From NCBI GenBank assembly GCA_037954325.1, contig JBBMNZ010000035.1, positions 10,361,501 to 10,425,500 on the forward strand: a DNA stretch of 64,000 nucleotides. The letters are read 5' to 3'. Positions within the stretch are counted from its first letter, which is position 1, and the number at the start of each line of letters is the position of its first letter. A program made the translations under genes and the position numbers. Below are positions 14,684 to 26,960 of this stretch, piece after piece. This DNA is from Fistularia commersonii (lineage: Eukaryota > Chordata > Actinopteri > Syngnathiformes > Fistulariidae). Below the pieces are notes generated by a model. It saw only the letters and a list, made by a program, of their open reading frames with translations. It made no database searches and was not told where the DNA came from.

Positions 14684-14714
<31 letters not shown>

Positions 14715-14925
14715 TATCCAATTCCATGAAGATACTGGAATCAATAATTTTCTTACTCACTATATTATACTTAAACAGAACTGCATTAAATTAAACAGTA
14801 AACAACACAAACATACTCATGGCCAAAACAGCCTGGAAGTGTAGTCTTGTCCAAGAAGTGGCTCACATCCATGAATGTTAATTACGCCAGGTTTTCCCCT
14901 CTGTAATTGCACTATTAGCATTAAA
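12950..14925. other. Upstream wdr17 intron or intergenic DNA
   Basis: AT-rich, with no convincing coding exon on either strand. It holds a C22 homopolymer at 14684-14705. A possible minus-strand 5' splice site (TTCAAG/GTAAGT) at about 14415 could belong to an untranslated wdr17 exon, but nothing else supports it. Confidence 0.6.
14684..14705. repeat. Poly-C homopolymer
   Basis: About 22 consecutive C residues on the plus strand. Assembly length here is unreliable. Confidence 0.9.
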
Positions 14926-15720
14926 TACGTTCCCGGGATCATTGAAAAGTTCTCGGCTGCGAAAGGGATATTCCGCATATGGTCCAGCGAGCGCGTGCAC
15001 AGAAGTTCCGTGAATGTTCAGTAATTGTCACTGGAATTGTACTCTACATTTTTAAGGTAAAAGCTACGCGCCTGCGTTGCGTCACGCGTTTCACCAGCGT
15101 CTCTTTGATTCATTCAGGCACATAGGCAGTCTCACGATTCTAACCTGACCTCAACCCTACTAGCATTTTCTGCGTCGGTCAAACGCTGTGACCGTGGGGG
15201 TTCTTATAACACATGGCGGCGGTACGTGCCCGTTTCATCATCGACATCGTCATAATAATGATATCAGTATTAGATACAACCTCTCGTGAGTCACCGTTAA
15301 ATCAGCACCCCAGTCCCACGTTTAAGCTACTAAACAAGCTAATTTTACCTAATTGCTGGTCAACGACACGCTATTAGGAGCTTCATTTGTGTCTGTATTA
15401 CCGCTATTCACCTGGTATTTGTATGTTGATGTTATCAACAGGTAACAGACACACAAAGTAAAACGGATAAAAGCTGTGTCGCAGATACGTGCCGTGAAAA
15501 TATAGGCATAGATTTATGGCACAGAACGGCCGGTTGGCGGTAACGGGTAATCGTTCAGCAGGGGCAGGTCCATGAGTGTGTGCGGCCGTATACCGCTGTG
15601 TTTGTATTCCGGTGATAACGGCCTGCCGGAACGCCTGCGTGTTTGTCTTCTTACCGTCTGGTGTCCGTTCGCCAGTGGCTGGTACGCCACGGACAGCTTC
15701 CAGGTACTGATTCTGAACTC
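14925..15720. promoter_or_regulatory. CpG-rich region, likely wdr17 promoter
   Basis: This stretch is markedly richer in CpG than its AT-rich surroundings (for example around 14985-15000, 15065-15090, 15210-15225 and 15525-15660). It lies upstream of the first wdr17 coding exon. A good minus-strand donor (GACG/GTAAGA) at 15654/15655 could end an untranslated first exon. On the plus strand ATGGCGGCG followed by GTACGTG at 15213-15221 could be the first exon of a divergent transcript. Promoter function is inferred from base composition and position only. Confidence 0.45.
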
Positions 15721-16420
15721 ACTATCCTTCGTGGGTGATACAGTATAGCAGTGGCTGGGATTGGTCCGCTTGTATCACCGTCTCGCTCAGCGGTTGGGTA
15801 TTCGAATCAGCGTTGATCGCCAAACACCAGCATATTGTCACTGACATGATGTAGGATTATATTAATGGTTTCATTTAATCCCTAAAGCTGAAATAGCATC
15901 TCATTTTAAACCTCAGTGACAAAACCATTAACTTTAACCATTATGCTTATAATATAGAGTCCCCAAGCAATGAATTTAAAGTATGTGTAAAATGAAGAAT
16001 ATAAGACATAAAGCACAGCTAAAACTATATATCTCGAGACCAAAAATTAATAACAACCGCATATAATGACATGCAAGAGTAGATGTGTGAAGAAACAAAA
16101 CCCTGATAATGCAGTTGATACAATTTACATAGCCTTTTGTATTAAAGGCACAACTGAACAAGTATCAAGACACTCAAAACATATACTGGTCATGAGTTTG
16201 AGAATAAATACGTGAATGACTAAATTTAATATCTCTATGATATAAATAGTTCACAAAAATAATTTAGAAGTAAATAAGAAAAAGGAGTCATAACATTTGA
16301 GGCTGCGAAAGCAAACAAGAAACACAAACTACAGTGATATATATGTCATATATTTACAATATGTAGTACGTCTGTATGTCCAGTAGTGATATAGAGGATT
16401 ATTTTTTACATTAGCATTAG
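15720..16420. other. Intergenic, nothing recognised
   Basis: AT-rich sequence between the CpG-rich stretch and the LINE fragment. No coding similarity or repeat family was recognised. Confidence 0.5.
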
Positions 16421-16427
16421 GATGGAA

Positions 16428-17385
16428 AGAACTGCAGCCTCAGGGCAGCATGGGCCAGTGTCTCCCCAAGTCAGCCTTGGGGGGGCATGGGCCAGTGTCA
16501 CCCTGAGCCAGTTTGAAGCCCAGATAAATGCAGAGGGTGCGTCGGGAAGGCCATCCGGCGTAAAACTTTTGCCAAAACTAAACATGCGACTCAATCATAA
16601 TAATCAGATCATACCAAAATCGGTCGAGGCTAACAACGACTGCCTTTGGTATTGATGACTTACAGGGAACCAATGGAAACTGGGCTACTGTAGTTCAAAG
16701 AAGGAGAGGAGGAAGGTGTGTTCAGTAGCAGAGAGAGATGAGGAAAGGCTGGGGCTGAGAGTAGGGACTTCAAATATTGGGACTATGACAGAACAAGGTG
16801 GAGAGTTGGTCGACATGATGCAGAGAAGGAAAGTGGATATACTGTGTGTCCAGGAGACCAGGTGGAAAGGTACTAAGGCTAGAGGCCTCGGAGCAGGCTT
16901 TCAGTTGTGCTATCATGGTACTGACAGGAAGAGAAATGGAGTAGGAGTTATCTTGAAGGAGGAGTTTGTTAGGAATGTTCTGGAGGTGAAAAGAATGTCA
17001 GATAGACTTATGAGTCTGACACTGAAATTGAAGGTGTGTCGCTCAGTTTTATTAGTGGCTATGCCCCGCAGGTGGGATGTGAGTTTGAGAAGGAGAAGTT
17101 CTGGAATGAGCTAGATGAAGTGATGCAGAATATCCCCAGAGATGAGAGCGTGGTAATTGGAGCAGACATCAATGGGTGTGTTGGGGAAAACAATTGAGGG
17201 GATGAAGAAGTGATGGGCAGATTTGGTATACAAGATAGGATCGCAGAGGGACAAACGGTGGTAGATTTTGCAGAAAGGATGGAAATGGCCGTATTGAACA
17301 CTTTTTTCCAGAAAAGACAGGAACATATGCTAACTTATAAGAGCTGAGGTAGCTGCACGCAGGTAGACGTTCTTGTATCATATTA
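16428..17385 (+). mobile_element. RTE-like LINE, 5' fragment with endonuclease part (copy A)
   Basis: It starts with the 5' leader shared by the other copies (CAGGGCAGCATGGGCCAG) and continues into the apurinic-type endonuclease domain (GTSNIGTMTEQGGELVDMM, then VQETRWKG). It stops inside the endonuclease at about 17385, where an unrelated L2-type relic begins. Several stops and frame changes are present, so it is inactive. The missing 3' part means it is a truncated remnant, not a standard 5'-truncated insertion. Confidence 0.88.
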
Positions 17386-18003
17386 CTCTTATCATCTTAC
17401 GCGGTGACCATCAGGCCTCTGGAGCTAGCCTGGTGTTCAACCGTCCCAAATTCTCCCACACAACTCCTTTTCTTATGTCCCTATACTGGCTCCCGGTAGC
17501 CGCCCGCATCAAGTTCAAGACCCTGGTGCTTGCCTACTGGGCAGTGAATGGGACAGTCCTGTCTTATCGCCAGGATATGGTTGAGCCACATGTCCCTACC
17601 TGTCCCCTCCAATCTGCCACCTCTCGGCGACCATCCACCCCATCACTCAGACCCCCCCGTTGCCGATCGAACCGGTCTCGGCTCTGCTCAGTCTTGGCTC
17701 CTCAGTGGTGGAACGAACTCCCGAGAAAGGTCTCAGCAGCGGGGTCACTGCCCATCTTTCACCCTGAGCTGAAAACATACCTCTTCCCCATGCACTACCC
17801 CACTAATCACACTTAGCCCCCAACCCCCCCGGAAAAAAAATAACAAATGTATGTATGTATATGGTTTTGAGATGGTTATTTGGTAAGGTGGTCACTTCTG
17901 ACTTCCGACTACTGGTACTCCGGATCTTCAGGGACTGAATTGCACATTTTGTAAGTCGCTTTGGATAAAAGCGCCTGCCAAATGACCGTTATGTAATATA
18001 ATA
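17386..18003 (+). mobile_element. L2/CR1-type LINE 3' relic
   Basis: The plus-strand frame 17373-17816 contains the end of an L2-like reverse transcriptase ORF (YWLPVAARIKFKTLVLAYWA, then QWWNELP). It is followed at about 17955-17990 by CTTTGGATAAAAGCGCCTGC, the conserved L2-family 3' terminus. Only the last part of the ORF remains. Confidence 0.85.
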
Positions 18004-18004
18004 T

Positions 18005-19354
18005 ATTTCATGGAAAAGTGACAGGGGTTTCATTTAAGACCTATTAGATTTAGTCAATAAGTGACTAATTCATAAAGATTGTTCCCAAGTTTATCAAACC
18101 ACATCTATGAATAGACATTGATATGGATATGAGACCATTAGTTTGTGAAAATGTATTAATGGAAATTATTCAAGCATTTTTGGGTGATGCGAAAAAGACT
18201 ACTTTCATGTCGAAGTTGTAAAATACATCAGTATTGATTCAATGTAATTAAAAAAACATAAAGACCTTTATTATAAATATGAGGGATTATCTTTTTCATT
18301 ATGGCAAATGGCCTCCAATTAGTCAAACTACACTCAATTTCTTATTCATCAACTCACCACGCATGCCAATAGTGGCACTGAGAGAATATAGGGGGGGGGG
18401 GGCAGGATGAACATGGGGTGAAAACTGCCAACCCCAAAAGGAAGGGGTTGGCACTACTTTAGAATCCAAGCCCAAACCCCCCCTTGATATCAAGTCACTA
18501 AAGGTAAGTTGAAGGTTTTGTTTTATGAGGGAATCTGGTCCTTGGAAATAGAAATGCAGCACTGGGTTTCCAAGGTTGTCTGAAAAGTTAAACTAGATAC
18601 AGTAAATGTGCTGAGTTGAACAAAATCTACAAATATATGAGAAATGGCTTCGGTATAGTTTTTCTACCCCTACAGTAAACTAGTTTAAAATTACATTATA
18701 GTTACTCAATTAAATTAATTACATGGCAAATCATACAAAAATCGCTTTCATTCTTGCAGCACTTTGTTAAAAATGAAAGATTATTCCTTCAAAAGACAAG
18801 GACTTTGGAAATAGATTTTAACAAAAGGCTCATGACATAAGTGAGCCAAAATACTGGTTGATTTGTCTTACATCTAGAATTTGCACACAATCTGAGGAAC
18901 CAAACTAATGGGCACTCTTGATACCCAACTTGGAGTCAGAAGCAAAAATAAGATTTATTCTAAGTACATTACACCATCGGTGAACTATGATTATAGCACA
19001 AAAACTAATACTAGATCATTTTATTTTTTCAATATTTCTTAGGCCAGGTAGAGGTTTCTGATAAGTTTCAGCAGGACTACTTGTATCCTTATGAAAAGCC
19101 AACCTAAATGCAACTTATGTGCAAGTCATTGTGTATTCCAAAGGTCAAATTTTGCTGAATAGCAGGGAATTATTTTCACTTATTAGGCAGTTCCAACAAC
19201 TAAATTTGAGATCCATCTCAAGATTTGGCCTGGTTTTAATAGGTCTCATTTAATTTTACAACTGGAAAAATCAGGCTAATACAGAGAAACTTAGGTTGTT
19301 AGTATATCCCTTAATAAACCATACATTTCACTGCCAAGCTGATGCAAATCATGA
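18005..19354. other. Intergenic between L2 relic and hmgb2 3' end
   Basis: AT-rich; contains a G-run at about 18391-18400. No exon, RNA gene or clear repeat family was recognised. Confidence 0.5.
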
Positions 19355-19370
19355 TTATAATATACAAAAC

Positions 19371-19376
19371 TTTATT
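19371..19376 (-). terminator. hmgb2 polyadenylation signal
   Basis: TTTATT on the plus strand is AATAAA on the minus strand, about 515 bases after the hmgb2 stop codon. The hmgb2 3' UTR is therefore inferred to run from 19890 down to about 19350. Confidence 0.6.
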
Positions 19377-19890
19377 ACAAAAAACTGTTCTACAATGTCC
19401 CACATTAAAATGGCTGCATTTTTTTATTTTTAAATCAAGAAATAAATCCTGGTAATAAAACAGTGAAGAAAACAGCACCACTAAACAGTAAACATAAGCA
19501 GTGCTTTCAGAGAAATAAATTGTTTAAAACCTGACTTATCTGCTGCTGTCCAGTGCCTCTACAGAAAATGTAGTCCTTTGAAAGTTTTATACAGGTAACC
19601 AAAATGTAACTGCTTATTCTCAACACAGCAACAAGGTCTAAAGATGTGACAAAACAGAAACACTGCTGAACACGCACACGCGCACACACACAAACAAAAA
19701 AAATCCTCATTCATGGGGACTAAGTGGGAGGGGGAAAAAAAACTAAATCCCTGATTTTGAGGATAAAAAAAAAAAAAACACTTGAATCCTAGAGGCAGAC
19801 CAAAACAGGGACAGCAGGCTATACTGTTGGAAAATCCACACAAAAATTTAGCTGAATGATGTATTGCAAACCACACAACACATAAACCAT

Positions 19891-21076
19891 TTAGTCATCA
19901 TCTTCCTCATCATCCTCGTCTTCATCTTCGTCATCCTCATCTTCATCTTCTTCGTCCTCGTCATCCATGGGCTCAGCTTTCTTGGCAGGGGGCCTGCCTG
20001 GACCACTCTTCTTGCCAGCATCAGTCTTCCCTGAACCACTTGAGGCTCTGTAGGCAGCAATGTCCTGAAACATAAAGAACCTCTATTAATACTTTCGGCA
20101 CTCCCAGCTTTTGAATAACCTTTATTCAGCACAGCTTGAGTCAAATGGACTATAATCTACCCAAACATTGTGTCACCTTCTCATATTTCTCCTTGAGTTT
20201 TGCAGCCTTGGCCTCATAAGGAGCTTTGTCTTTAGAACTTTGTGTGGCCCACAACTCCCCAAGCTTCTTGGCAATGTCACCAATGGAAATGCCAGGGTTC
20301 TCCTCCTTGATCCTGGGACGGTGGTCAGAGCAGAAGACAAAGAATGCGGAGCTGGAAGAAACAAAGAGAAGGGTTAAGAATCAGAGACTGGATTCTCAAG
20401 CTACTGATCATTACAGGCCATGACTTACGGTGGCCTTTTAGGGGCATTGGGATCCTTCTTCTTTTTTCCCTTTTTGGCACCTTTTGGTGGAACGTAGGAT
20501 TTCATTTCTCTGTCATAGCGGATCTTGTCGTTCTTGGCCATCTCCTCGAACTTGAGCTTTTCCTTTCCAGACATAGTCTACAAGACACAGCAAATATTAA
20601 GTACAGCACATGCAGAGGTTCGGCAGCAAATTAGATCAAACTGGTCAATCATAATCAGTGCATAGTTTTATTTATATTGTCTGAGATAATTTGTGGCACA
20701 GCACATTAGTCTAAATTTGTCCAGGAAATCAAACAACCTGAGACACAGAACCATAAGAGCCTCACTTTCAACAACCTCATGCTATCAATTAAAGGCTTAA
20801 TTGCTTCTAGACCTGTTGTTGCTGTGAGGTTATTTTAGCCTTTAATCTTTGTAAATATTGTAAGGTGTATTGAACGAATACAATACTCAAGACTCGTGGA
20901 TCGTGGAAATTCGTGTGATTTGAACTTACTTTCCATCTTTCGGAGCATTTCTTGGAAAAGTCTGAGAAGCTCACGCTGGTCCCGGGGTGTTTCTTCTTGT
21001 GCTCCTCGCGGCAAGTCGCGACAAAGAAAGCGTAGGACGAGGTTTTACCTCGCGGCTTATTCGGATCCTTTGTCAT
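19891..21076 (-). CDS. hmgb2: High mobility group protein B2
   Basis: Seen: coding exons 21076-20930, 20577-20429, 20351-20177 and 20064-19891, all with AG/GT borders and agreeing phases, give 214 residues and a TAA stop. HMG box A (about residues 9-79) starts in PRGKTSSYAFFVATCREEHK and ends in exon 2. A KKGKKKKDPNAPKRPP linker leads to box B (about 95-163, SAFFVFCSDHRPRIKEENPG). A Lys/Pro/Gly linker and a C-terminal run of some 25 Asp/Glu residues follow. Family knowledge: HMGB2 is a nuclear non-histone protein that bends DNA, with the acidic tail modulating binding. Start: the Met at 21076 gives the family N-terminus MTKDPNKPRGK. An acceptor lies just upstream (about 21090), so the 5' UTR is split; a strong donor at 21876/21877 fits a non-coding exon 1. 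HMGB2 is preferred over HMGB1 or HMGB3 from overall sequence and tail length; the paralogue letter cannot be set. Confidence 0.95.
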
Positions 21077-21876
21077 GGCTGCGAAATATCTACATACAAA
21101 TTATCACTTTAAACGCTGGCAAGAGGTAACAGAAAAGTTATGTGGGCATATAACAAAGACTCGGTGTCGAGTTTAAGAGTTAGGGATTAAATGTGGCCAA
21201 CAGCAAAATATACGACGGAATGAAAATTTGTGCGGCGGGACATTTTCCGTCTGCTAATAATCGGACGAAAATCGACGGTGGTAACTTGGTTTCTTGGAGG
21301 TAGAAATGGGGCGTTCGGACGCCTAGGGCTGTTTGAAGGCTCTAATCGGATTTCTGCCTCGCTGGGACAACAAGACGCGACTCCATTTTGTATCTTCCCG
21401 CCGAAACTCGACTGCACCCTAACTTACTACACAAAGCAGGAGAAGAGCCCCATACTTTAGTGTCACGCCTGCCATGCTCTGCCATGACTTGTGACGACGG
21501 GGTTGCCCATGGCGGTTCTGAACCTGGAGTATATTGAGTCATTTCGAACTTTACTTTGAGCGTTGCGTCGTGGAGTAGCAACGCTAAGCTACCAAACCAA
21601 ATGGCGTTTGGACTGCATGTTGCGCACTCGAAGCTCAAGAACAGCTAGTGTGACCACACTTTTGACTTTTAAAGGCGAAACAAAATGGCTAACATTATCT
21701 ATAATCTCCGCCTTAATACAGTTACGTTTTTCAAGATGAAAATTATGTTATACTATTTAGCAAGTAAATGTACATTTATTCTATTTTCAAATACAACCGA
21801 TCTTTATTAATGAAACACTGATGACTTAAAAGAACTGACTTTAATTACAATAGACATATATGAAGCCTTTACTTAC

Positions 21877-22150
21877 CTCTACCTGGCAAGACAAGTTGAT
21901 AACGACTGAATGGTGCGTTCAGAGAAACGGGTTTGTCATCGTTCCCAAAGTCCACCTAACTTGCCCAGAAGTACTTAGACAACTCCGCCCTTCCGTGATC
22001 CTATTGGTCAGATGGAATTTGAACGACCGGTTCAACATAGATGTCGTACCGTGATTAGTCAAAACATGTTACGTTACCACATCAAGTTTGAGTGTTCGAT
22101 TTGTTTACTGATTGGTTATTCGGGGGGGTTTAAACGTAGGGCGCGAAAAT
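21877..22150 (-). promoter_or_regulatory. hmgb2 non-coding exon 1 and cell-cycle-type promoter
   Basis: On the minus strand a consensus donor (GTAGAG/GTAAGTA) at 21877/21876 fits a 5' UTR exon extending up to roughly 21960. Upstream lie a GC box (about 21985-21990), a CCAAT box (22003-22007), a CHR-like TTCAAA (22018-22023), a second CCAAT box (22111-22115) and an E2F-like TTTCGCGC (22141-22148). CCAAT plus CHR plus E2F sites are the known layout of proliferation-linked promoters. Exon 1 and its start site are inferred, not observed. Confidence 0.55.
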
Positions 22151-22399
22151 GCCTTTGTTCCTTAAGAAACATAATAGATTGATGTGAGGTTTCTGGGATC
22201 CCCAGAGGTTCTAAGAGTTTGTTTTGTGGATTAGGTCGGCGGACGAAGAGATGACCATCGGCCCGTATTCACGTCCAATAAATCAATTACGAGCAAAGAC
22301 AAATACACAAGCCTGGTTCAAAAACGTACAAGGAAACTCATTTGCCTTTAAACAGTTCCAGACATTAGGATGACGACAGTATGACAATAACAAATTCGA

Positions 22400-25300
22400 T
22401 TAGTCTTCTTCTTCTTCTTTCAGCTTTTCCCTTCTGAGGTCGCCACAGCGAATCAACTTTCTCCATCTAACTCTATTCTCTGTATCCTTCTCTCTCACAC
22501 CCATTACCTTCATATTCTCTCTCACTACATCCATGAGTCTTCCCTTTGGTCTTCCTCGAGACCTCTTGCCTGGCAGCTCCAATTCCAGCATCTGTCTACC
22601 AATGTTTTCTCTATTCCTCCTTTGTACATGACCAAACCATCTCAATCTGGGTTCTCTGACCTTCTCTCCAAAACATCTAACATGTGCCGTCCCTCTGATA
22701 GCCTCATTCCTGATCCTCTCCATCCTGGTCACTCCCAAAGAGAACCTCAACATCTTCATCCCCGCAACCTCTAGTTCTGCCTCCTGACTTTTCATCATTG
22801 TAACTGTTTCTTGGCCATACAGCATCGCTGGTCTCACAACTATCTTGTACACCTTTCCTTTCATTCTGGCAGATAGTCTTCTATTACATAGTACCCCTGA
22901 CACTTTTCTCCAACCATTCCAACCTGCTTGGACCCGTCTCTTCACCACTTTCTCACGCTCTCCATTGCTCTGGACTGTTGACCCCAAGTACCTGAAATCC
23001 TCCAGGTTCTTGATCTCCACTCCCTGTAGCCTCACCGTTCCACCCGAGTTCCTCTCATTCACACACGTATATTCTGTCTTGCTGTGACTAACTTTCATTC
23101 CTCTCCTTTCAAGATCATTCTCCACCTCTAGATTTTCCTCCACCTGTTTTCTGCTCTCACTACAGATCACCATGTCATCTGCAAACATCATAGTCCATGG
23201 AGATTCCTGTTTAACCTCATCTGTCAGCTTGTCCATCACCATTGTGAACAAGAAAGGGCTCAGAGCTGATCCCTGATGGAGTCCCACCTCCACCTTGAAC
23301 TTCTGTGTTACCCCTACAGCACACCGTACCACTGTCTCACAGCTAGCATACATGTCCTGCACCAGTCTAACATACTTCTCTGCCACTCCAGACTTCCTCT
23401 CAAAATACCAGAGCTCCTCCCTTGGCACCCTGTCATATGCATTTTTAAGGTCTACAAAAACACAGTGCAGCTCCCTCTGGCCTTCTATGTACTTCTCTAT
23501 TAGCGTTCTCAACGTGAATACTGCACCCGTAGTACTCTTTCCAGGCATGAAGCCATACTGCTGTTCACAAATGCTGACATGTGCTCTCAGTCTAGTTTCA
23601 ACTTCTCTTTCCCATACCTTTATTGTATGGCTCATCATCTGTATCCTCTATAGTTGCCACAATTCTGCACATCCCCTTTATTCTTAAAAATAGGCACCAT
23701 CACACTTTGTCTCCATTTTTCAGGCATCTTCTCACTCTCTAAGATCCTGTTGAATAATATAGTCAGAAAATCTACCGCTGCCTCTCTTAGACACTTCCAC
23801 TCAACTGGTATATCATCAGGACCAATTGCTTTTCCACTCTTCATCCTCTTCAATGCCTTCCTTACTTCACTTTTACTCATTTGTGCTACTTTTTGGTCCA
23901 CAATAGTCACTTCTTCTACCCTTGCCTCTCTCTCAGGCAAGGGTCTCTTTCATTTTCCACATTCATCAGCTCTTCAAAGTACTCTTTCCATCTTCCCATC
24001 ACTCTTCTAGCATCTGTCAATACATTTCCCTCTCTGTCCTTAATCACCCAGACCTGTTGTACATCCTTTCCATCTTTATCCCTCTGTTTCGCCAACCTGT
24101 ATAGATCATTCTCACCCTCCTTACTATCCAACCAAGCATACAAGTCATCATAAGCCCTTTGTTTTGCCTTTGCTACCTCTATCTTTACCTTTCGCCGCAT
24201 CTCCCTGAACTCCTGTCTGTTCTCTTCAGTCCTCTCAGTATCCCACTTCCTCTTCGCTAACCACTTTCTCTGCATACACTCCTGCACTTCTTCATTCCAC
24301 CACCAAGTGTCCTTATCTACTTTCCTTCCAGATGACAAACCAAGTACTCCTCTACCTGTCTCCCTGATAACGCTAGCTGTTGTTGTCCAATCATCTGGAA
24401 GCACACTCTGACCACCCAGACCCTTTCTCAACTCCTCTCTGAAAACTATGCAACACTCCTCCCTTTTCAGCTTCCACCATTTTGTCCTCTGCTCTGCCTT
24501 TGTCCTCTTCATCTTCTTTGTCACCAGAGTCATCCTACAAACCACCATCCTATGCTGTCTGGCTACACTCTCACCTACAACTACTTTGCAGTCACTGATC
24601 TCTTTCAGGTTACCTCGTCTATACAAGATGTAGTCTACCTGCGTGCTCTGACCTCCGCTCTTATAAGTTACCCTATGTCCCTGTTTTTTCTGGAAAAAGG
24701 TGTTCACTTCAGCCATTTCCATCCTTTTTGCAAAATCTACCACCACCTGTCCCTCTGCATTCCTATACTGTATGCCAAATCTGTCCATCACTTCTTCATC
24801 ACCTCTATTGCCTTCACCATCATGTCCATTGAAGTTTGCACCAATTACCACTCTCTCATTTCTGGCAATATTCTGTATCACTTCATCTAACTCATTCCAG
24901 AACTTCTCCTTCTCTTCAGATTCACATCCCACCTGCGGGTTATAGCCACGAACAACACTGAGTATCACACCTTCAATGTCAGTTTCAGACTCATAAGTCT
25001 AACTGAAATTCTTTTCACCTCCAGCACCTTCCTAACAAACTCCTCTTCAAGATAACGTCTACTCCATTTCTCTTCTTGTCAGTACCATAATAGTACAACT
25101 TAAAGCCTGCCCCTCAGCTTCAAGCATTACTACCTTTCCACCTGGTCTCCTGGACTCACAGTATATCCACCTTCCTTCTCTGCATCATGTCGACCAGCTC
25201 TCTACCTTTTCCTGTCACTGTCCCAATATTCGAAGTCCCTACTCTCGGCCCTAGACTCTTGCCTTTCCTCATCTCTCTCTGCTTCTGAACACGCACTCCT

Positions 25301-25562
25301 CCTCTTCTTCTTGTTCTTGTTCTTCGACCCACAGTAGCCCAATTGCCACTGATACCCTGCTGGTCATTAGTACTAATGGCGCTCGTTTTTAACCCAGTCC
25401 TCGACCGATCGTGTATGATATGGTCGTGGTTGACTCGCATATTTGGTTTTTGCAAAAGTTTTATGCCAGATGCCCCTCCTGACATAACCCTCTGCATTTA
25501 TCCGGGCTTGGGACAGGCACAGGGAGACACTGCTCCGTACACCCCCCCCCCCCAAGGCAGGC
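22400..25562 (-). mobile_element. RTE-like LINE, near full-length (copy B)
   Basis: Read on the minus strand: the 5' leader lies near 25560-25500, then comes an N-terminal segment (25497-25156), an apurinic-type endonuclease with downstream region (24968-23916) and the rest of the ORF with the reverse transcriptase (23940-23635 and 23638-22400). The reverse transcriptase shows VFVDLKNAYDRVPREELW, GLHQGSALSPFLF and the catalytic FADD box (MFADDMVI), followed by a thumb and C-terminal region. The reading frame is broken at only a few points, so this is a fairly young copy. It ends in a (GAA)n-type microsatellite at about 22403-22417, whose translation gives the terminal Glu-Asp run. Sub-family placement within RTE is uncertain. 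It is intergenic between hmgb2 and pmm2. Confidence 0.92.
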
Positions 25563-25569
25563 AAAAGTT

Positions 25570-26960
25570 TTAAAAGACGATCCACAAATGAAATGCACGG
25601 CAAGAATACAAATACTCATGTGATGAAAATGTCTTGCTGATGTGTGTATGCACATGTTAATGATTTTTTTGAGGTTATTCATGAATAAGGTACCAGTTAC
25701 TGGCCTATGATAATAATGCAAGTCATACAGAGTCTGAAGATTCAACACAATGAAATCAATTTTCTTTATCATCTGTGTCATTGTGCCAATATCAGCTTGA
25801 CAATGTGATGATGCTTCAAACAAGAAATGATGAGCAGATAGCATTTCTTGTTTCTCTATAAACCAAGCATGGCACAAAGCTTCCTTATTTCCAATTAATC
25901 TGCTGTTGTGCAGTGTATACCAGTGTTAACCAAACATTTGTACCTCTTAACTTTCAATGTCCAGAAAGTGTAAGACAATGTAAAATGTAGTTTTACTATT
26001 ATCTAGATTTAAAAAAAAAAATTCTAAATGTTTGACTTCCTACTCTGCCAAGGAAAATGTTATTTAGTTTCTTATTAGTCTCCATTTTCTCCCTTTGTAT
26101 AAGACCAGATATCTTGGCAACAGCAAGCATCAGGGATTCTCCAAAAAAAAAACATTCTACACTGACCCATAAAAATACAAGTTATGAAAGGTAAAAACAA
26201 ATTTGAAATGCTTCGTAGTCCATTAACCTTTACAAGAGATAATCCGTCCATTTACTTTGAAAGACCTGTAACACTTTCTTTTTGGGGGGAAATATCTTCC
26301 AGGGAAGAAATCAATTCCAGTTGCTACAACAAGATTTTGACAAAAATTAACCATGACCTCCATGACTGAGAACCTCGATAGACAGGTCAACTTCAGCACA
26401 AAGCATAAGTGACATATTCATATTTTGCACTTACATTTCAGACAATATCAAGGATTATAATTTTTAATATTTGTAAAAAATCATCAAAAAAGTTATTTGT
26501 ATATGTTGCTTTGGGCTTATTGCGCTATGACAGGAGCAAAGAGAATGGTGAGTGAAGACTCTCTGCAAAGTGAAGATTACCAAATGTCTGATTAAGGAGA
26601 AGGATCCTGTAGTATGGATTTTGTCACTGCTTTGTTTTTAACAATGTCACTGACATCTTTTCACTGAGTATTAAGGATTTGGGGGGATAAAAAACAGGTC
26701 CTACTATTTCTTTGGATAAAGGAATGATAGTTGGGGGCTGGGTGTGTGTTTGGGGGATATCATTGGAGAAGAATCTTATGCTATGTTAATTTTCGAGCCA
26801 GGTTCATGGTGTAAGGATTTGTTTATATCAAGCGGTCCTCTAATTACCTAATTCCAGTGTTTCCGCGAGTTTTCATACAGTCTTTGAATATATTTCCTCA
26901 GTCAGGAAGCAGTTCAGCCCAATCTGGTTTCAACACCGTTCATCTGGTATAAACCGGCTC
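25570..26960. other. Intergenic upstream of pmm2
   Basis: AT-rich sequence with no coding exon recognised. It includes a degenerate copy of the short dispersed repeat described at 26283-26395. Confidence 0.5.
26283..26395 (+). repeat. Short dispersed repeat, copy 1 (degenerate)
   Basis: It carries the trailing module shared by several places in this window: GATTTTGACAAAAATTAACC, then ATGACCTCCATGACTGAGAA. The upstream core is poorly preserved. See the copies at 28355, 29886, 39025, 55601 and 61937. Confidence 0.6.

Noticed and set aside
21230..21638. Frames of 76-98 residues upstream of hmgb2 on both strands
   Set aside because: They fall in the inferred hmgb2 intron 1 and promoter-proximal CpG-rich DNA, overlap each other and show no family resemblance.
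22149..22187. Plus-strand ATGCCTTTGTTCCTTAAG with a possible donor GTGAGG, as a first exon divergent from hmgb2
   Set aside because: Only about 12 codons, no recognised family and no later exon before pmm2; the nearby sites are better explained as the hmgb2 promoter.
22845..24945. Ser/Leu/Phe-rich plus-strand frames opposite copy B
   Set aside because: They are antisense shadows of the LINE ORF. The equivalent frames opposite copies C and E are the same.
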